A stretch of 64,000 bases of DNA from Phytoamicus setariae (lineage in GTDB: Bacteria > Pseudomonadota > Alphaproteobacteria > Rhizobiales > Rhizobiaceae), in assembly GCF_016722925.1 (NCBI RefSeq), contig NZ_JAEQNC010000004.1:393529-457528 (forward strand), in the 5' to 3' direction. Positions 36,945 through 46,899 of this stretch are shown piece after piece (within the stretch, counting starts at the first letter, position 1; every line of letters starts with the position of its first letter). The notes beneath the pieces are model-generated. The model made no database searches and was not told where the DNA came from. It saw only the letters and a list, made by a program, of their open reading frames with translations. Position numbers and translations under genes: made by a program.

Positions 36945-38654
36945 ATGTCTCTTGTCGGATGGCTGCAAATCGGCCTCCTCTTTCTGATCGTTTTCGTGCT
37001 CATCAAGCCGCTGGGCCTGTATATGGCAAGCGTCTTTGCCGGTGAGAAAACCTGGGCATCCCCCGTGCTAAAGCCAGTCGAACGACTCTTTTACGCAACT
37101 GCCGGTGTCAAAGCCGACAGCGAACAGGGCTGGATCGCCTACACGTTCGGCATGCTCGCCTTCAACATGTTCGGCTTCGTGGCTCTCTATGGCTTGTTCA
37201 GATTGCAGGGCTATCTGCCTTTCAATCCACAGGGCTTCGGCGCCGTGGCGCCTGATCTCGCCTTCAACACCGCCGTCAGCTTCGTGGCCAACACCAACTG
37301 GCAATCCTATGGTGGCGAGACCACCATGAGCCATTTCAGCCAGATGGCCGGGCTCACTGTTCAGAACTTCCTGTCCGCAGCCACCGGCTTTGCAGTCGCC
37401 ATCGCGGTCACCCGTGCGTTCGTGCGCTCCAACGCATCAACCGTTGGCAACTTCTGGGTCGATATGACCCGCGCCACCCTGTATGTCCTGCTGCCGCTCT
37501 CCATCCTCGTCGCGCTCACATTCGTGGCCATGGGTCTGCCGCAGACGCTTGATGGTTCCGTGGTCGCCACCACCCTCGAAGGTACAAAGCAGACGATTTC
37601 GCTCGGTCCGGTCGCGTCGCAGGAAGCCATCAAGCAGCTCGGCACCAATGGCGGCGGTTTCTTCAATGCCAATGCCGCTCACCCGTTCGAAAACCCGAAT
37701 GCGTTTTCGAATTACCTCAACATCTTGTCGATGGTCACGCTTTCGGCGGCTCTGGCCTACGCGTTTGGCCAGATGGTCGGCGATCGTCGCCAGGGCTGGG
37801 CGTTCGTCGCAACCATAGCGGTGCTGCTGATCAGCGGTGTAGCGGCTATCTACTGGGCGGAAAGTGCTGGCAATCCAATCCACACCTCGCTTGGCCTCGA
37901 TGGTTCGCTCGGCAACATGGAAGGCAAGGAAATTCGCTTCGGCCAGGCGATGACCGCGGCCTATGCGGCCGTCACCACTGGTGTTTCGGATGGTGCCGTC
38001 AACGCCATGCACGGATCCTTTACGGGTCTTGGCGGCCTGGTGCCGATGTTCCTGATGCAGCTCGGCGAAGTTTTGCCGGGTGGTGTAGGCTCGGGTCTCT
38101 ACGGAATGATTGTGTTTGCCATTCTGACCGTGTTCGTCGCGGGTCTTATGGTTGGCCGCACACCGGAATTCCTCGGCAAGAAGATCGAAGGCCGCGAGAT
38201 GAAGTATGCGATGCTCGCAGTCCTCATCCTGCCGCTTTCCATCCTTGGCTTTTCCGCTGTCTCGGCAGTCATGCCCTCTGCACTCGCCTCGATCGGCACC
38301 GCCGGCCCGCATGGCCTGTCGGAAATCCTCTATGCCTATACGTCCGCGACCGCCAACAACGGTTCGGCCTTTGGCGGGTTGTCGGCCAATACCCCCTGGT
38401 ACAACACCACCCTCGGCATAGCGATGCTGCTCGGCCGGTTCGCCTACATGGTGCCGGTGCTGGCGATTGCGGGATCGCTTGCCGCCAAGACGCGGATCTC
38501 CGCCTCCAAGGGCACGTTCCCGACCAACACGCCACTGTTCGTCGGCCTGCTGATCGCCATCATCCTCATCCTCGGAGGGCTGCAGTACTTCCCCTCCCTC
38601 GCTCTTGGTCCGATCGTCGAGCATCTGCTGATGCTTTCCGGACAGACCTTCTGA
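36945..38654 (+). CDS. kdpA: potassium-transporting ATPase subunit KdpA (potassium channel subunit)
   Basis: 569 residues with about ten membrane helices. The KcsA-like pore loops of the four repeats are visible: [57 protein letters not shown] and [18 protein letters not shown], which line the K+ selectivity filter. KdpA takes K+ from the periplasm and passes it to KdpB for ATP-driven uptake. Length and motif set match the family, with no damage seen. Confidence 0.97.
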   Translation: MSLVGWLQIGLLFLIVFVLIKPLGLYMASVFAGEKTWASPVLKPVERLFYATAGVKADSEQGWIAYTFGMLAFNMFGFVALYGLFRLQGYLPFNPQGFGAVAPDLAFNTAVSFVANTNWQSYGGETTMSHFSQMAGLTVQNFLSAATGFAVAIAVTRAFVRSNASTVGNFWVDMTRATLYVLLPLSILVALTFVAMGLPQTLDGSVVATTLEGTKQTISLGPVASQEAIKQLGTNGGGFFNANAAHPFENPNAFSNYLNILSMVTLSAALAYAFGQMVGDRRQGWAFVATIAVLLISGVAAIYWAESAGNPIHTSLGLDGSLGNMEGKEIRFGQAMTAAYAAVTTGVSDGAVNAMHGSFTGLGGLVPMFLMQLGEVLPGGVGSGLYGMIVFAILTVFVAGLMVGRTPEFLGKKIEGREMKYAMLAVLILPLSILGFSAVSAVMPSALASIGTAGPHGLSEILYAYTSATANNGSAFGGLSANTPWYNTTLGIAMLLGRFAYMVPVLAIAGSLAAKTRISASKGTFPTNTPLFVGLLIAIILILGGLQYFPSLALGPIVEHLLMLSGQTF

Positions 38655-38682
38655 AGACGCCATTCTGAAAAGGCTTTTCACC

Positions 38683-40722
38683 ATGAGTAGAAAAACAACG
38701 ACGCACCTCATGGATCGTGCCATCATCGTGCCGGCTTTTCGCCAGGCCTTCTTGAAGCTCGATCCACGTGCGCTCTATAAAAACCCGGTCATCTTCGTCA
38801 CCGAAGCGATCGCCGCGCTGGTCACGCTGTTCTTCATACGCGACCTCGTTGCCACACCGGCCGACGCATTATTCTCGGGCCAGATCGCAGCATGGCTGTG
38901 GTTCACCGTACTGTTTGCCACCTTCGCCGAAGCCGTTGCCGAAGGACGAGGCAAGGCGCAGGCCGAAAGCCTGAAGCGCGCCAAGACCGATCTGATGGCC
39001 TATCGCCTGCCCAGGAATGGCGAAGGGCTGGAGGAACTCGTTCCCGCAGCCAGCCTCAAGGTCGGCGATATCGTATTGGTCGAAGCCGGTCAGCTTATCC
39101 CCGGCGACGGCGAAGTCATCGACGGCGTAGCATCGGTCAATGAAAGCGCGATCACCGGCGAATCCGCCCCGGTGATCCGCGAGGCCGGTGGCGACCGCTC
39201 GGCTGTGACCGGCGGCACGCAGGTGCTGTCGGATTCCATCAAGGTCAAGATCACCGTGCCGCCGGGCGGAACGTTCCTCGATCGCATGATCGCGCTCATC
39301 GAAGGCGCCGAGCGCCAGCGCACCCCCAATGAAATCGCCCTGTCGATCCTGCTGTCCGGCCTGACTCTGGTCTTCCTGATCGCCGTCGTCACCCTTGGCG
39401 GTCTGGCATTCTATTCGGGTACGATCCTCTCGATCACCGTCCTTTCGGCACTGCTGGTCACGCTGATACCCACCACGATCGGCGGCCTGCTTTCGGCCAT
39501 CGGCATCGCCGGCATGGATCGCTTGGTGCGTTTCAACGTCATCGCCATCTCCGGCCGTGCGGTCGAAGCAGCCGGCGACGTCGACACACTTCTGCTGGAC
39601 AAGACCGGCACCGTCACCTTCGGCAATCGCATGGCGACTGACTTCATTCCGCTGGCGGGCGTCAGCGCCCAGGAATTGGCCGAAGCCGCCATGCTCTCCA
39701 GCCAGGCCGACGAAACCCCGGAAGGTCGTTCGATCGTCGCATTGGCGAAGGGCGATTTCGCCGTAACAGAACCGCAACATAAGGTCGATGCAGTGATCCC
39801 GTTTGCCGCCGAAACCCGCATCTCGGGCGTCGATATCTGCGGCAAGAGCTATCGCAAGGGTGCCGTCGATGCGATCCTGCGCTTTGCAAGGCTTGACGAT
39901 GCTTCAGCACCGCAGGGCTTCCGTCAGAGCGTCGAAAAGATCGCCCGGACCGGCGGCACGCCGCTGGCAGTGGCGGAAGGCTCGCGGCTTCTCGGTGTCA
40001 TTCACCTGAAAGACGTCGTGAAGCCTGGTATCAAGGAGCGCTTCGCGGAACTCCGCGCAATGGGCATCCGCACCGTCATGGTCACCGGCGACAACCCAGT
40101 GACGGCCGCAGCGATTGCCTCCGAAGCCGGCGTCGACGATTTCCTCGCCGAGGCCACTCCTGAGGACAAGCTCACCTATATCAGAAACGAGCAGAAGGGC
40201 GGCAAGCTGATCGCCATGTGCGGCGACGGCACCAACGACGCACCCGCACTGGCCCAGGCCGATGTCGGCGTGGCGATGCAGACCGGCACCCAGGCGGCAC
40301 GCGAAGCCGCCAACATGGTTGACCTCGATTCGAGCCCAACCAAGCTGATCGAGATCGTCGAAATCGGCAAGCAGCTGCTGATGACCCGTGGCTCGCTCAC
40401 CACCTTCTCGATCGCCAACGACGTCGCGAAATACTTCGCCATCATCCCGGCGCTGTTCATCGCCACCTATCCGGCGCTCGGAGCCCTCAACATCATGGAT
40501 CTGGGCTCGCCGCGCTCTGCCATCCTGTCGGCGGTGATCTTCAACGCATTGATCATCGTTGCGCTGATCCCGCTGGCGCTCAAGGGCGTCAAGTATCGTC
40601 CGGTGGGCGCGGCGGCACTGCTGCGGCGCAATCTCACCGTCTACGGCCTCGGCGGCCTGGTCCTGCCCTTCGCAGGCATCAAGATCGTCGATGTCATCGT
40701 CAACACGCTTCATCTGGTGTGA
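38683..40722 (+). CDS. kdpB: potassium-transporting ATPase ATP-binding subunit KdpB
   Basis: 679 residues, a P-type ATPase. The phosphorylated Asp is Asp306 in [12 protein letters not shown]; the actuator-domain loop is ITGES (residues 157-161); the hinge motif is [20 protein letters not shown]. The Ser in TGES corresponds to the E. coli Ser162 that is phosphorylated to shut the pump. Seven membrane helices surround these domains. It hydrolyses ATP to drive K+ import through KdpA. It is 28 bases after kdpA and its stop is three bases before the kdpC start. Confidence 0.97.
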   Translation: MSRKTTTHLMDRAIIVPAFRQAFLKLDPRALYKNPVIFVTEAIAALVTLFFIRDLVATPADALFSGQIAAWLWFTVLFATFAEAVAEGRGKAQAESLKRAKTDLMAYRLPRNGEGLEELVPAASLKVGDIVLVEAGQLIPGDGEVIDGVASVNESAITGESAPVIREAGGDRSAVTGGTQVLSDSIKVKITVPPGGTFLDRMIALIEGAERQRTPNEIALSILLSGLTLVFLIAVVTLGGLAFYSGTILSITVLSALLVTLIPTTIGGLLSAIGIAGMDRLVRFNVIAISGRAVEAAGDVDTLLLDKTGTVTFGNRMATDFIPLAGVSAQELAEAAMLSSQADETPEGRSIVALAKGDFAVTEPQHKVDAVIPFAAETRISGVDICGKSYRKGAVDAILRFARLDDASAPQGFRQSVEKIARTGGTPLAVAEGSRLLGVIHLKDVVKPGIKERFAELRAMGIRTVMVTGDNPVTAAAIASEAGVDDFLAEATPEDKLTYIRNEQKGGKLIAMCGDGTNDAPALAQADVGVAMQTGTQAAREAANMVDLDSSPTKLIEIVEIGKQLLMTRGSLTTFSIANDVAKYFAIIPALFIATYPALGALNIMDLGSPRSAILSAVIFNALIIVALIPLALKGVKYRPVGAAALLRRNLTVYGLGGLVLPFAGIKIVDVIVNTLHLV

Positions 40723-40724
40723 TC

Positions 40725-41294
40725 ATGACCAATATCTATCGTCCTGCCTTTACGTTTGTCGTGCTGTTCACCCTTCTGCTCGGTATCGCCTATCCTCTAT
40801 CGATCACCGGCATCTCGCTGGCGCTGATGCCTGCTAACGCCAGAGGCAGCCTGATCGTGAGCAACGACAAGATCATCGGCTCGAGCCTGATCGGCCAAGC
40901 CTTCACCTCCGAACGGTACTTCTGGCCACGTCCTTCGGCCACCGGCGAGTTCCCGTACAATGCGGCGGCTTCATCCGGCACCAACCTCGGCACGACCTCG
41001 CAAAAGCTCAAGGACATGGTCAAGGTAGAAATCGACCGCCTGCATTCCGCAGGCATCATCGGCGCTCTGCCTGTTGATGCGGTCACGTCGTCGGGTTCCG
41101 GCCTCGATCCGCACATCTCGCCGGACTATGCCCGTGACCAGGTCGCCCGCGTCGCCAAGGCACGAAACCTGGACGTAGCAAAGGTCGGAGCACTGGTCGA
41201 AAGCCATATCGAGGGCCGCAGTTTCGGCTTCATCGGCGAACCGCGTGTCAATGTTCTGAGGCTCAACATGGCGCTCGATTCTCTTCAACCTTAA
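40725..41294 (+). CDS. kdpC: potassium-transporting ATPase subunit KdpC
   Basis: 189 residues from the ATG at 40725; a GTG two codons earlier would overlap the kdpB end. One N-terminal membrane helix (FTFVVLFTLLLGIAYPLSIT) anchors a periplasmic domain with the family segments SERYFWPRPSATGEFPYNA, SGSGLDPHISPDYARDQVAR and FGFIGEPRVNVLRLN. KdpC is the assembly subunit that raises K+ affinity of the complex. Confidence 0.95.
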   Translation: MTNIYRPAFTFVVLFTLLLGIAYPLSITGISLALMPANARGSLIVSNDKIIGSSLIGQAFTSERYFWPRPSATGEFPYNAAASSGTNLGTTSQKLKDMVKVEIDRLHSAGIIGALPVDAVTSSGSGLDPHISPDYARDQVARVAKARNLDVAKVGALVESHIEGRSFGFIGEPRVNVLRLNMALDSLQP

Positions 41295-41309
41295 GACTAG
41301 AAAGAGCGC

Positions 41310-44003
41310 ATGGCTGATAGAGATCGCGATTCAATCGTACGCCCTGATCCCGACGCCCTGCTGGCACTTGCCGGCAGGGAAAGTCGCGGCAAGCTGACGA
41401 TATTCCTGGGGGCCGCCCCAGGTGTTGGCAAGACTTATGCAATGCTCGCGCGCGCTCGTGGCCTGAAGGCCTCGGGCGCCGACATCGTTATCGGCTATGT
41501 CGAAACGCATGGGCGCAGCGAGACGGCCGAACTGCTGAGCGGACTGGAAATCCTGCCGCGCCGGCAGATAGACTATCGCGGCCGGGTGATCGAGGAATTC
41601 GATCTGGATGCAGCGCTGGCTCGTAAGCCGAAAACTATCGTGGTCGATGAACTCGCCCATACGAACGCCGAGGACTGCCGGCATCCCAAACGGCATCAGG
41701 ATATCGAGGAACTGCTGGAAGCCGGCATCAACGTCTGGACCGCGCTGAACATCCAGCATCTCGACAGCCTGTCCGACGTCGTCTCCCGTATCGCTGGCAT
41801 CACCGTTCGCGAGATTGTCCCCGACAGCGTCGTCAACAATGCCGATGAAGTCATTCTTATTGACCTGCCGACCGCCGAACTGATCGAACGCCTGCACCAG
41901 GGCAAGGTCTACCTGCCTGACAATGCCCGCCGTGCGACCGAGAAATTCTTCCGTGTCGGCAATCTTACTGCGCTGCGTGAAATGGCGCTGCGCCGCACCG
42001 CCGATCGTGTCGACGACCAGATGGTCGACTATCTCCGGCAAAATGCCATCGAAGGCCCTTGGCAGTCAGCGGAGCGACTACTCGTCTGCATCGCCGCCGA
42101 TGGTCTGGCCGAGAAAGTCATCCGGACGGCGAGCCGGCTCGCGCTCAGCCTAAACGCGCCGTGGATTGTGCTGCATGTGGAGCGCCCGGACCGGGCGACG
42201 CAAGGCGAGACGGTCCGTAGCCTCGACGAAGCGTTCCGGCTTGCCGAACGGCTGGGTGCTGAAACACGCCGGTTGCGTGGCAATGATTTCGTTGTCGAAA
42301 TCCTCAAGCTGGCACGCAAGGAACATGTCACCCAGATCGTCATTGGCAGACCCCATAATCGCGGCCTGACCGCACTGTTCCGTCAATCGCTCGCCGATGC
42401 GCTGATCAACAAGGCGGACGGTATTGGAATCCATCTTATCACGGATAGCGCCGCAAAGTCGACCGGCGGCAAGTTTGCCATCAATTGGCGCTGGAAGGCG
42501 CTCGCGGCCGACCTCGCCCCGGCGGTGGTCACAGTAGCCGCAGCCACCTTTATCGGCATGGCCATCAAGATGGTTATTCCGCTGCCGAATGTGTCGCTGA
42601 TCTATCTACTGGCCGTGGTGGTTTCGGCCATCCGTGGCGGATACCGAACCGCATTCTTCGCAGCGCTGCTATCTGCGCTTGTCTACAATTTCAGCTTCAT
42701 CGACCCGATTGGCACATTGTCGATTGCCGGCCCGCACGAAGTTTTCGCCTTCGTGATCTTCGTCATTACAGCCATCGTCGCAGGTGGAATCGCGTCGCGC
42801 ATCCGCGATCAGGCTGCGATCGCCACCGAGCGGGCAAGAGTGACGGAAGCGCTTTATGACCTGTCGAGCAAGCTTTCGGGAACCGCGCGCGCCGATGATG
42901 TGGTCTGGGCGGCAGTTTCGCAGTTGAATGGCTTCCTGAGGCGGCCGATCGTGCTGCTTCTGCCCAGGGAAAGCGAACTTGAAATCTCTGCCACGTGGCC
43001 GCCGGATTCCGCTCTGGAGGTGATCGACACGGCGGCGGCGCGCTGGACATTCGAAAAGAACGAAGCCGCCGGTGCCGGCACCGGTACGCTGCCGTCGAGC
43101 GCCTTCCAGTTCAGGCCACTCATGAGCCCGCAAGGCGTGATCGGCGTATGCGGATTCCGCTACGACAAGCTACCGCTTGACAGCGGCGAGGAACGTGTCT
43201 TCGGCGCCACCATCCATCAGGCCGCAATAGCCATCGACCGGGCGCGGCTTTCGAAGGAGGCGATGGAACAGACTGCCCGGCTTGCCAGCGAACGCTTCAG
43301 GTCGGCCCTGCTCTCCTCGATCTCCCACGATCTCAGGACGCCACTGGCTACGATCACCGGTTCGGTGACCAGCCTTCGCCAGTTCGGCGACAGGATGACA
43401 CCGGAAAGCCGCGACGATCTGCTCATCTCCATAGAGGAGGAGAGCGGGAGGCTGGCCCGTTTCGTCGCCAATCTTCTCGACATGACGCGGATCGAGGCGG
43501 GAACCGTCAACCCGAAACACGACTGGGTCGATCTCAGCGACGTTATCCGCGATACGACCGAACGCGCCCGCAAATATTTCCCCGGAAGCGAGATCGAGAC
43601 CAGCATTGCAGCGGATATGCCGCTGGTTCACGGCGACAGCGTGTTGCTCGGACAAGTTCTGTTCAACCTCATCGACAACGCGGTCAAATATGCCGGCGAC
43701 GAGCCGATCTCCATCTATTCCCGGCGCGATGGAGACTGCGCCATTGTCTCGGTGACCGATCAAGGCAAAGGCATCCCGGAGAAGGACCTGGAAAAGGTCT
43801 TCGAGAAATTCTTTCGCCGCGGTGGAAAGACCGATGGCGGAAAATCGGGTACAGGTCTCGGACTGGCAATCGCCCGGGGCTTTGTCGAAGCGATGGGCGG
43901 CACGATCAAGGCGGAGAGCCCGGCGGTGCGCAAACGTGGCACCCGCTTCACACTGCGCTTTCCCGTGCCGGAGCAGCCCAGGCTTGAGGACATGAACACA
44001 TGA
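41310..44003 (+). CDS. kdpD: osmosensitive potassium channel sensor histidine kinase KdpD
   Basis: 897 residues. The N-terminal KdpD domain has Walker A GAAPGVGKTYAM (residues 34-45) and a VDELAHTN Walker B-like box, then a UspA-like domain (about 250-370). Four membrane helices at about 395-500, a GAF-type region, the H box SISHDLRTPLA with phospho-His673, and the ATPase G box GTGLGLAIARG follow. It senses low K+ or osmotic stress and phosphorylates KdpE. It follows kdpC by 15 bases and overlaps kdpE by four (ATGA). Confidence 0.96.
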   Translation: MADRDRDSIVRPDPDALLALAGRESRGKLTIFLGAAPGVGKTYAMLARARGLKASGADIVIGYVETHGRSETAELLSGLEILPRRQIDYRGRVIEEFDLDAALARKPKTIVVDELAHTNAEDCRHPKRHQDIEELLEAGINVWTALNIQHLDSLSDVVSRIAGITVREIVPDSVVNNADEVILIDLPTAELIERLHQGKVYLPDNARRATEKFFRVGNLTALREMALRRTADRVDDQMVDYLRQNAIEGPWQSAERLLVCIAADGLAEKVIRTASRLALSLNAPWIVLHVERPDRATQGETVRSLDEAFRLAERLGAETRRLRGNDFVVEILKLARKEHVTQIVIGRPHNRGLTALFRQSLADALINKADGIGIHLITDSAAKSTGGKFAINWRWKALAADLAPAVVTVAAATFIGMAIKMVIPLPNVSLIYLLAVVVSAIRGGYRTAFFAALLSALVYNFSFIDPIGTLSIAGPHEVFAFVIFVITAIVAGGIASRIRDQAAIATERARVTEALYDLSSKLSGTARADDVVWAAVSQLNGFLRRPIVLLLPRESELEISATWPPDSALEVIDTAAARWTFEKNEAAGAGTGTLPSSAFQFRPLMSPQGVIGVCGFRYDKLPLDSGEERVFGATIHQAAIAIDRARLSKEAMEQTARLASERFRSALLSSISHDLRTPLATITGSVTSLRQFGDRMTPESRDDLLISIEEESGRLARFVANLLDMTRIEAGTVNPKHDWVDLSDVIRDTTERARKYFPGSEIETSIAADMPLVHGDSVLLGQVLFNLIDNAVKYAGDEPISIYSRRDGDCAIVSVTDQGKGIPEKDLEKVFEKFFRRGGKTDGGKSGTGLGLAIARGFVEAMGGTIKAESPAVRKRGTRFTLRFPVPEQPRLEDMNT

Positions 44004-44692
44004 GCGGACATCGCGTACTGATCGTCGACGACGAGCCACAGATCCTGCGCTTTCTGCGCCCCGCCCTCGACGCCGCAGGCTACGACGTGATCGAGGCCGA
44101 AACCGGTGCCGCCGCGATCCGCGATGTCGCGACGAAAGCGCCTGACATCGTCATTCTCGACCTCGGTCTGCCTGACATGGACGGCAAGGAAGTCGTCACA
44201 CGGCTGCGCGCCTGGACGCAGATCCCGATCATCATCCTGTCTGCCCGCGACCGCGAAAGCGAGAAGATTGCCGCGCTCGATATTGGCGCCGATGACTATA
44301 TTGAAAAACCGTTCGGTATCGGCGAGCTGACCGCCCGCATTCGCACCGCGCTGCGCCATAAGATCCGGAGCGACGCCGGCACGGACAAGATCCAGTCCGA
44401 CGGGCTCGTTGTGGATATGCTCAATCGCCGGGTCGACCGCGACGGCACGACAATCAGGCTGACGCCCAAGGAATACGACCTTCTTGCCCTTTTAGCCCGG
44501 CATGTCGGCAAGGTGGTAACCCACAAGATCCTGCTGACATCCGTCTGGGGACCGGCCCACGCCGACGACATGCAATATCTTCGGGTGTTCATCGGACAGT
44601 TGCGCGCCAAGGTCGAGCGCGATCCTTCCGACCCGAAGATCATCGCCACCGAGCCCGGCGTCGGCTATCGTTTCATCGAGGTGGAACAATAG
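44000..44692 (+). CDS. kdpE: response regulator KdpE
   Basis: 230 residues, OmpR/PhoB type. Receiver domain with acidic pocket VDDEPQ and phospho-acceptor Asp54 in VILDLGLPDMDGK; C-terminal winged helix with LTPKEYDLLALLARHVGKV and the final VGYRFIEVE. It activates kdpFABC transcription when phosphorylated by KdpD. Its placement inside the same operon means the system is autoregulated. The tandem CCTTATG repeat at 36639 is a candidate site. Confidence 0.96.
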   Translation: MSGHRVLIVDDEPQILRFLRPALDAAGYDVIEAETGAAAIRDVATKAPDIVILDLGLPDMDGKEVVTRLRAWTQIPIIILSARDRESEKIAALDIGADDYIEKPFGIGELTARIRTALRHKIRSDAGTDKIQSDGLVVDMLNRRVDRDGTTIRLTPKEYDLLALLARHVGKVVTHKILLTSVWGPAHADDMQYLRVFIGQLRAKVERDPSDPKIIATEPGVGYRFIEVEQ

Positions 44693-44791
44693 GGAAGCGC
44701 TCCGGATTTGACCATTGAACCCCGGCGCGATACAAGCACGGGCGACATGGGGAGGATAACCCGCATTCCGATGCGCCAAAGGGACACTTCC

Positions 44792-45073
44792 ATGACAACG
44801 ACGCCACTGAACCTCTGGTTCGATCTCTCCCGCCTTGCCTTCGAATCCAACATGGTGGTTGCACTGCGCATGGTGCGGCTCGCCGGCGGCGATCAAAAGG
44901 CCTGGTCCGAGGCGCAATTGATGGTTTCGGAGAAAGTCCAGACCGCCATGGCACTCGCCGTTGAAAACTCGTTTGCGCTGGCGGGCGGAAAATCCATGAA
45001 CGCGATCGGCAGCCACAGCGTCGCGAAATACCGCACGGCGGTTCGCAAGAACCATGAGCGCCTGTCGAGGTAG
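44792..45073 (+). CDS. small conserved-looking protein of unknown function
   Basis: 93 residues from the ATG at 44792 with AAAGGGA upstream. The sequence is helical and mixed: LWFDLSRLAFESNMVVALRM, then QLMVSEKVQTAMALAVENS and a basic end KYRTAVRKNHERLSR. It resembles phasin- or DUF-type small rhizobial proteins in character but no family was recognised. It stands alone 99 bases after kdpE. Confidence 0.6.
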   Translation: MTTTPLNLWFDLSRLAFESNMVVALRMVRLAGGDQKAWSEAQLMVSEKVQTAMALAVENSFALAGGKSMNAIGSHSVAKYRTAVRKNHERLSR

Positions 45074-45130
45074 CTTGCACGACGAAGCCTTGCGGTCCAT
45101 GACTGGACCTGAAGGAATCGGGCAAAGCAA

Positions 45131-46339
45131 ATGGACAAGTCAAATATCGCGATTATCGGTGGTGGCCCAGCTGGGTTGATGGCGGCGGACGTGTTGTCGT
45201 CGTCAGGTCATCGAGTGACTGTCTATGACGCCATGCCGACAGTGGGTCGCAAATTCCTGCTCGCCGGCAAATCCGGCCTCAATCTTACGCATTCGGAAGA
45301 CTACGCGCGGTTCACATCACGGTTCGGCGAAGCTGGAGACAGGCTGCGGCCGGCATTGGATGGCTTCCGCCCCGAGGATATCAGGGCATGGGCCGCAGGA
45401 CTCGGCACCGAGACATTCGTCGGCACCTCGGGACGCGTGTTTCCCACCGTCATGAAAGCCTCACCGCTGCTGCGTGCATGGCTTCGCAGGCTGGAAGCCC
45501 AAGGCGTAACGATCCGGACGCGCCACCGCTGGACGGGCTTTGATGGCGACGGCCTGCAGTTCGTAACGCCAGAAGGCGTGACGACCGTCAGCAGCGACGC
45601 AACATTACTTGCCCTGGGCGGCGCAAGCTGGCCACGGCTTGGATCGGACGCCGCCTGGACGCCATGGCTCGGCGAAAGAGGCGTGAAGATCGCCGGCTTC
45701 CGGCCCGCCAATTGCGGTTTCGATGTCGACTGGACCGAGAATTTCCGTGAACGTTTCGCCGGCGCGCCGGTCAAGTCGGTGACCGCAGCCTCGGACGCGG
45801 GCACTATCCAGGGCGAATTCGTAGTCGGCCAGCATGGCATCGAGGGCAGTCTGGTCTATGCGCATGCGGCAAGCCTGCGCGACCGGCTGGAACGCGGCGA
45901 AGAGGCGGTGCTGACAATCGACCTTCTGCCGGGCAGGACCGCCGAACGGATTGCCGGCGACCTGGCGAGACAGCCGTCCAAGGCGAGTTTTTCGACGCGG
46001 TTGCGCAAAGGTGCAGGTCTTGAAGGCGTCAAGGCAGCATTGCTGCGCGAGGTCGAGCCGGACTGCGCCCGCCTTGATGCCGGCCAGCTGGCAAAACGCA
46101 TCAAGGCCTTACCGCTGAAAGTGCTGCGACCACGACCGATTGCCGAGGCAATCTCCTCCGCGGGCGGCATCGCGTGGAGCGATGTCGATGAAAACTACAT
46201 GCTCAAGGAACTACCCGGCATGTTCGTCGCCGGCGAAATGCTCGATTGGGAAGCCCCGACCGGCGGTTACCTGTTGACGGCGTGCTTCGCCACCGGACGC
46301 GCAGCGGCGCAGGGCATGCAGGCCTGGCTGCGCCGCTGA
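45131..46339 (+). CDS. HI0933/BaiN-like flavoprotein (TIGR03862 type)
   Basis: 402 residues. The FAD-binding Rossmann start IAIIGGGPAGLMAADVLSSS is followed by the family-specific VGRKFLLAGKSGLNLTHSED and the C-terminal PGMFVAGEMLDWEAPTGGYL with the flavin-closing LLTACFATGRAAAQG. The HI0933 family contains NAD(P)-linked dehydrogenases such as BaiN (a bile-acid reductase); the substrate of this branch is unknown. No close operon partner. Confidence 0.88.
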   Translation: MDKSNIAIIGGGPAGLMAADVLSSSGHRVTVYDAMPTVGRKFLLAGKSGLNLTHSEDYARFTSRFGEAGDRLRPALDGFRPEDIRAWAAGLGTETFVGTSGRVFPTVMKASPLLRAWLRRLEAQGVTIRTRHRWTGFDGDGLQFVTPEGVTTVSSDATLLALGGASWPRLGSDAAWTPWLGERGVKIAGFRPANCGFDVDWTENFRERFAGAPVKSVTAASDAGTIQGEFVVGQHGIEGSLVYAHAASLRDRLERGEEAVLTIDLLPGRTAERIAGDLARQPSKASFSTRLRKGAGLEGVKAALLREVEPDCARLDAGQLAKRIKALPLKVLRPRPIAEAISSAGGIAWSDVDENYMLKELPGMFVAGEMLDWEAPTGGYLLTACFATGRAAAQGMQAWLRR

Positions 46340-46344
46340 ATTGC

Positions 46345-46746
46345 TCACACCTTGGCTGAGTATTGCGCGTCGCTGACCGGCTCCAACCAGTCGGCCGTTT
46401 TGCCCTCGAGTGCCTCCTGGATGGCGAGATGGGTCATGGCCGTGGTAGGCGATGCACCGTGCCAGTGCTTTTCTCCGGGTGCAAACCAGACCACGTCTCC
46501 CGCACTGATGACCTGAATGGGACCATCCCAGCTCTGGGCAAGTCCCGAGCCGGCCGTCACCACCAGCGTCTGCCCAAGCGGGTGGGTGTGCCACGCCGTG
46601 CGCGCGCCCGGCTCGAATGTGACGTTGACGGCGCGCACCTGCGACGGCGCCGGCGCCTCGATGATCGGGTCCTGCCGGACAGAGCCGGTGAAATAGGCCG
46701 ATGACGGCGTGACCGATGGCCGCGAGCCACAACGCTTGATATCCAT
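46345..46746 (-). CDS. cupin protein like (R)-mandelonitrile lyases
   Basis: 133 residues from the second ATG of an AAAGGAGATGAAAATG run, which gives normal ribosome-site spacing. With that start the metal-ligand candidates are His53, His55, Gln59 (WHTHPLGQT) and His94 (GEKHWHGA), the positions I recall for the manganese cupin hydroxynitrile lyase of Granulicella. Segments VTFEPGARTAWHTHPLG and TTAMTHLAIQEALEG are very close to that enzyme. Hydroxynitrile lyases cleave cyanohydrins to aldehyde plus cyanide, but the natural role of bacterial ones is uncertain. It converges on the flavoprotein gene (five-base gap). Confidence 0.82.
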   Translation of the reverse strand: MDIKRCGSRPSVTPSSAYFTGSVRQDPIIEAPAPSQVRAVNVTFEPGARTAWHTHPLGQTLVVTAGSGLAQSWDGPIQVISAGDVVWFAPGEKHWHGASPTTAMTHLAIQEALEGKTADWLEPVSDAQYSAKV

Positions 46747-46899
46747 TTTCATCTCCTTTGCTCGCAGAACCGCGAAAGCAATTGCATACGTTACTACCGT
46801 GTTCACGCTTCCCTGCGCAATCGCCAGCAGGCTCCACTGGACAATTGTCGCGCGAGGCCTAAGATTTCTGCACGAGTTCAAACCGGTCAGGAGAGTGCA

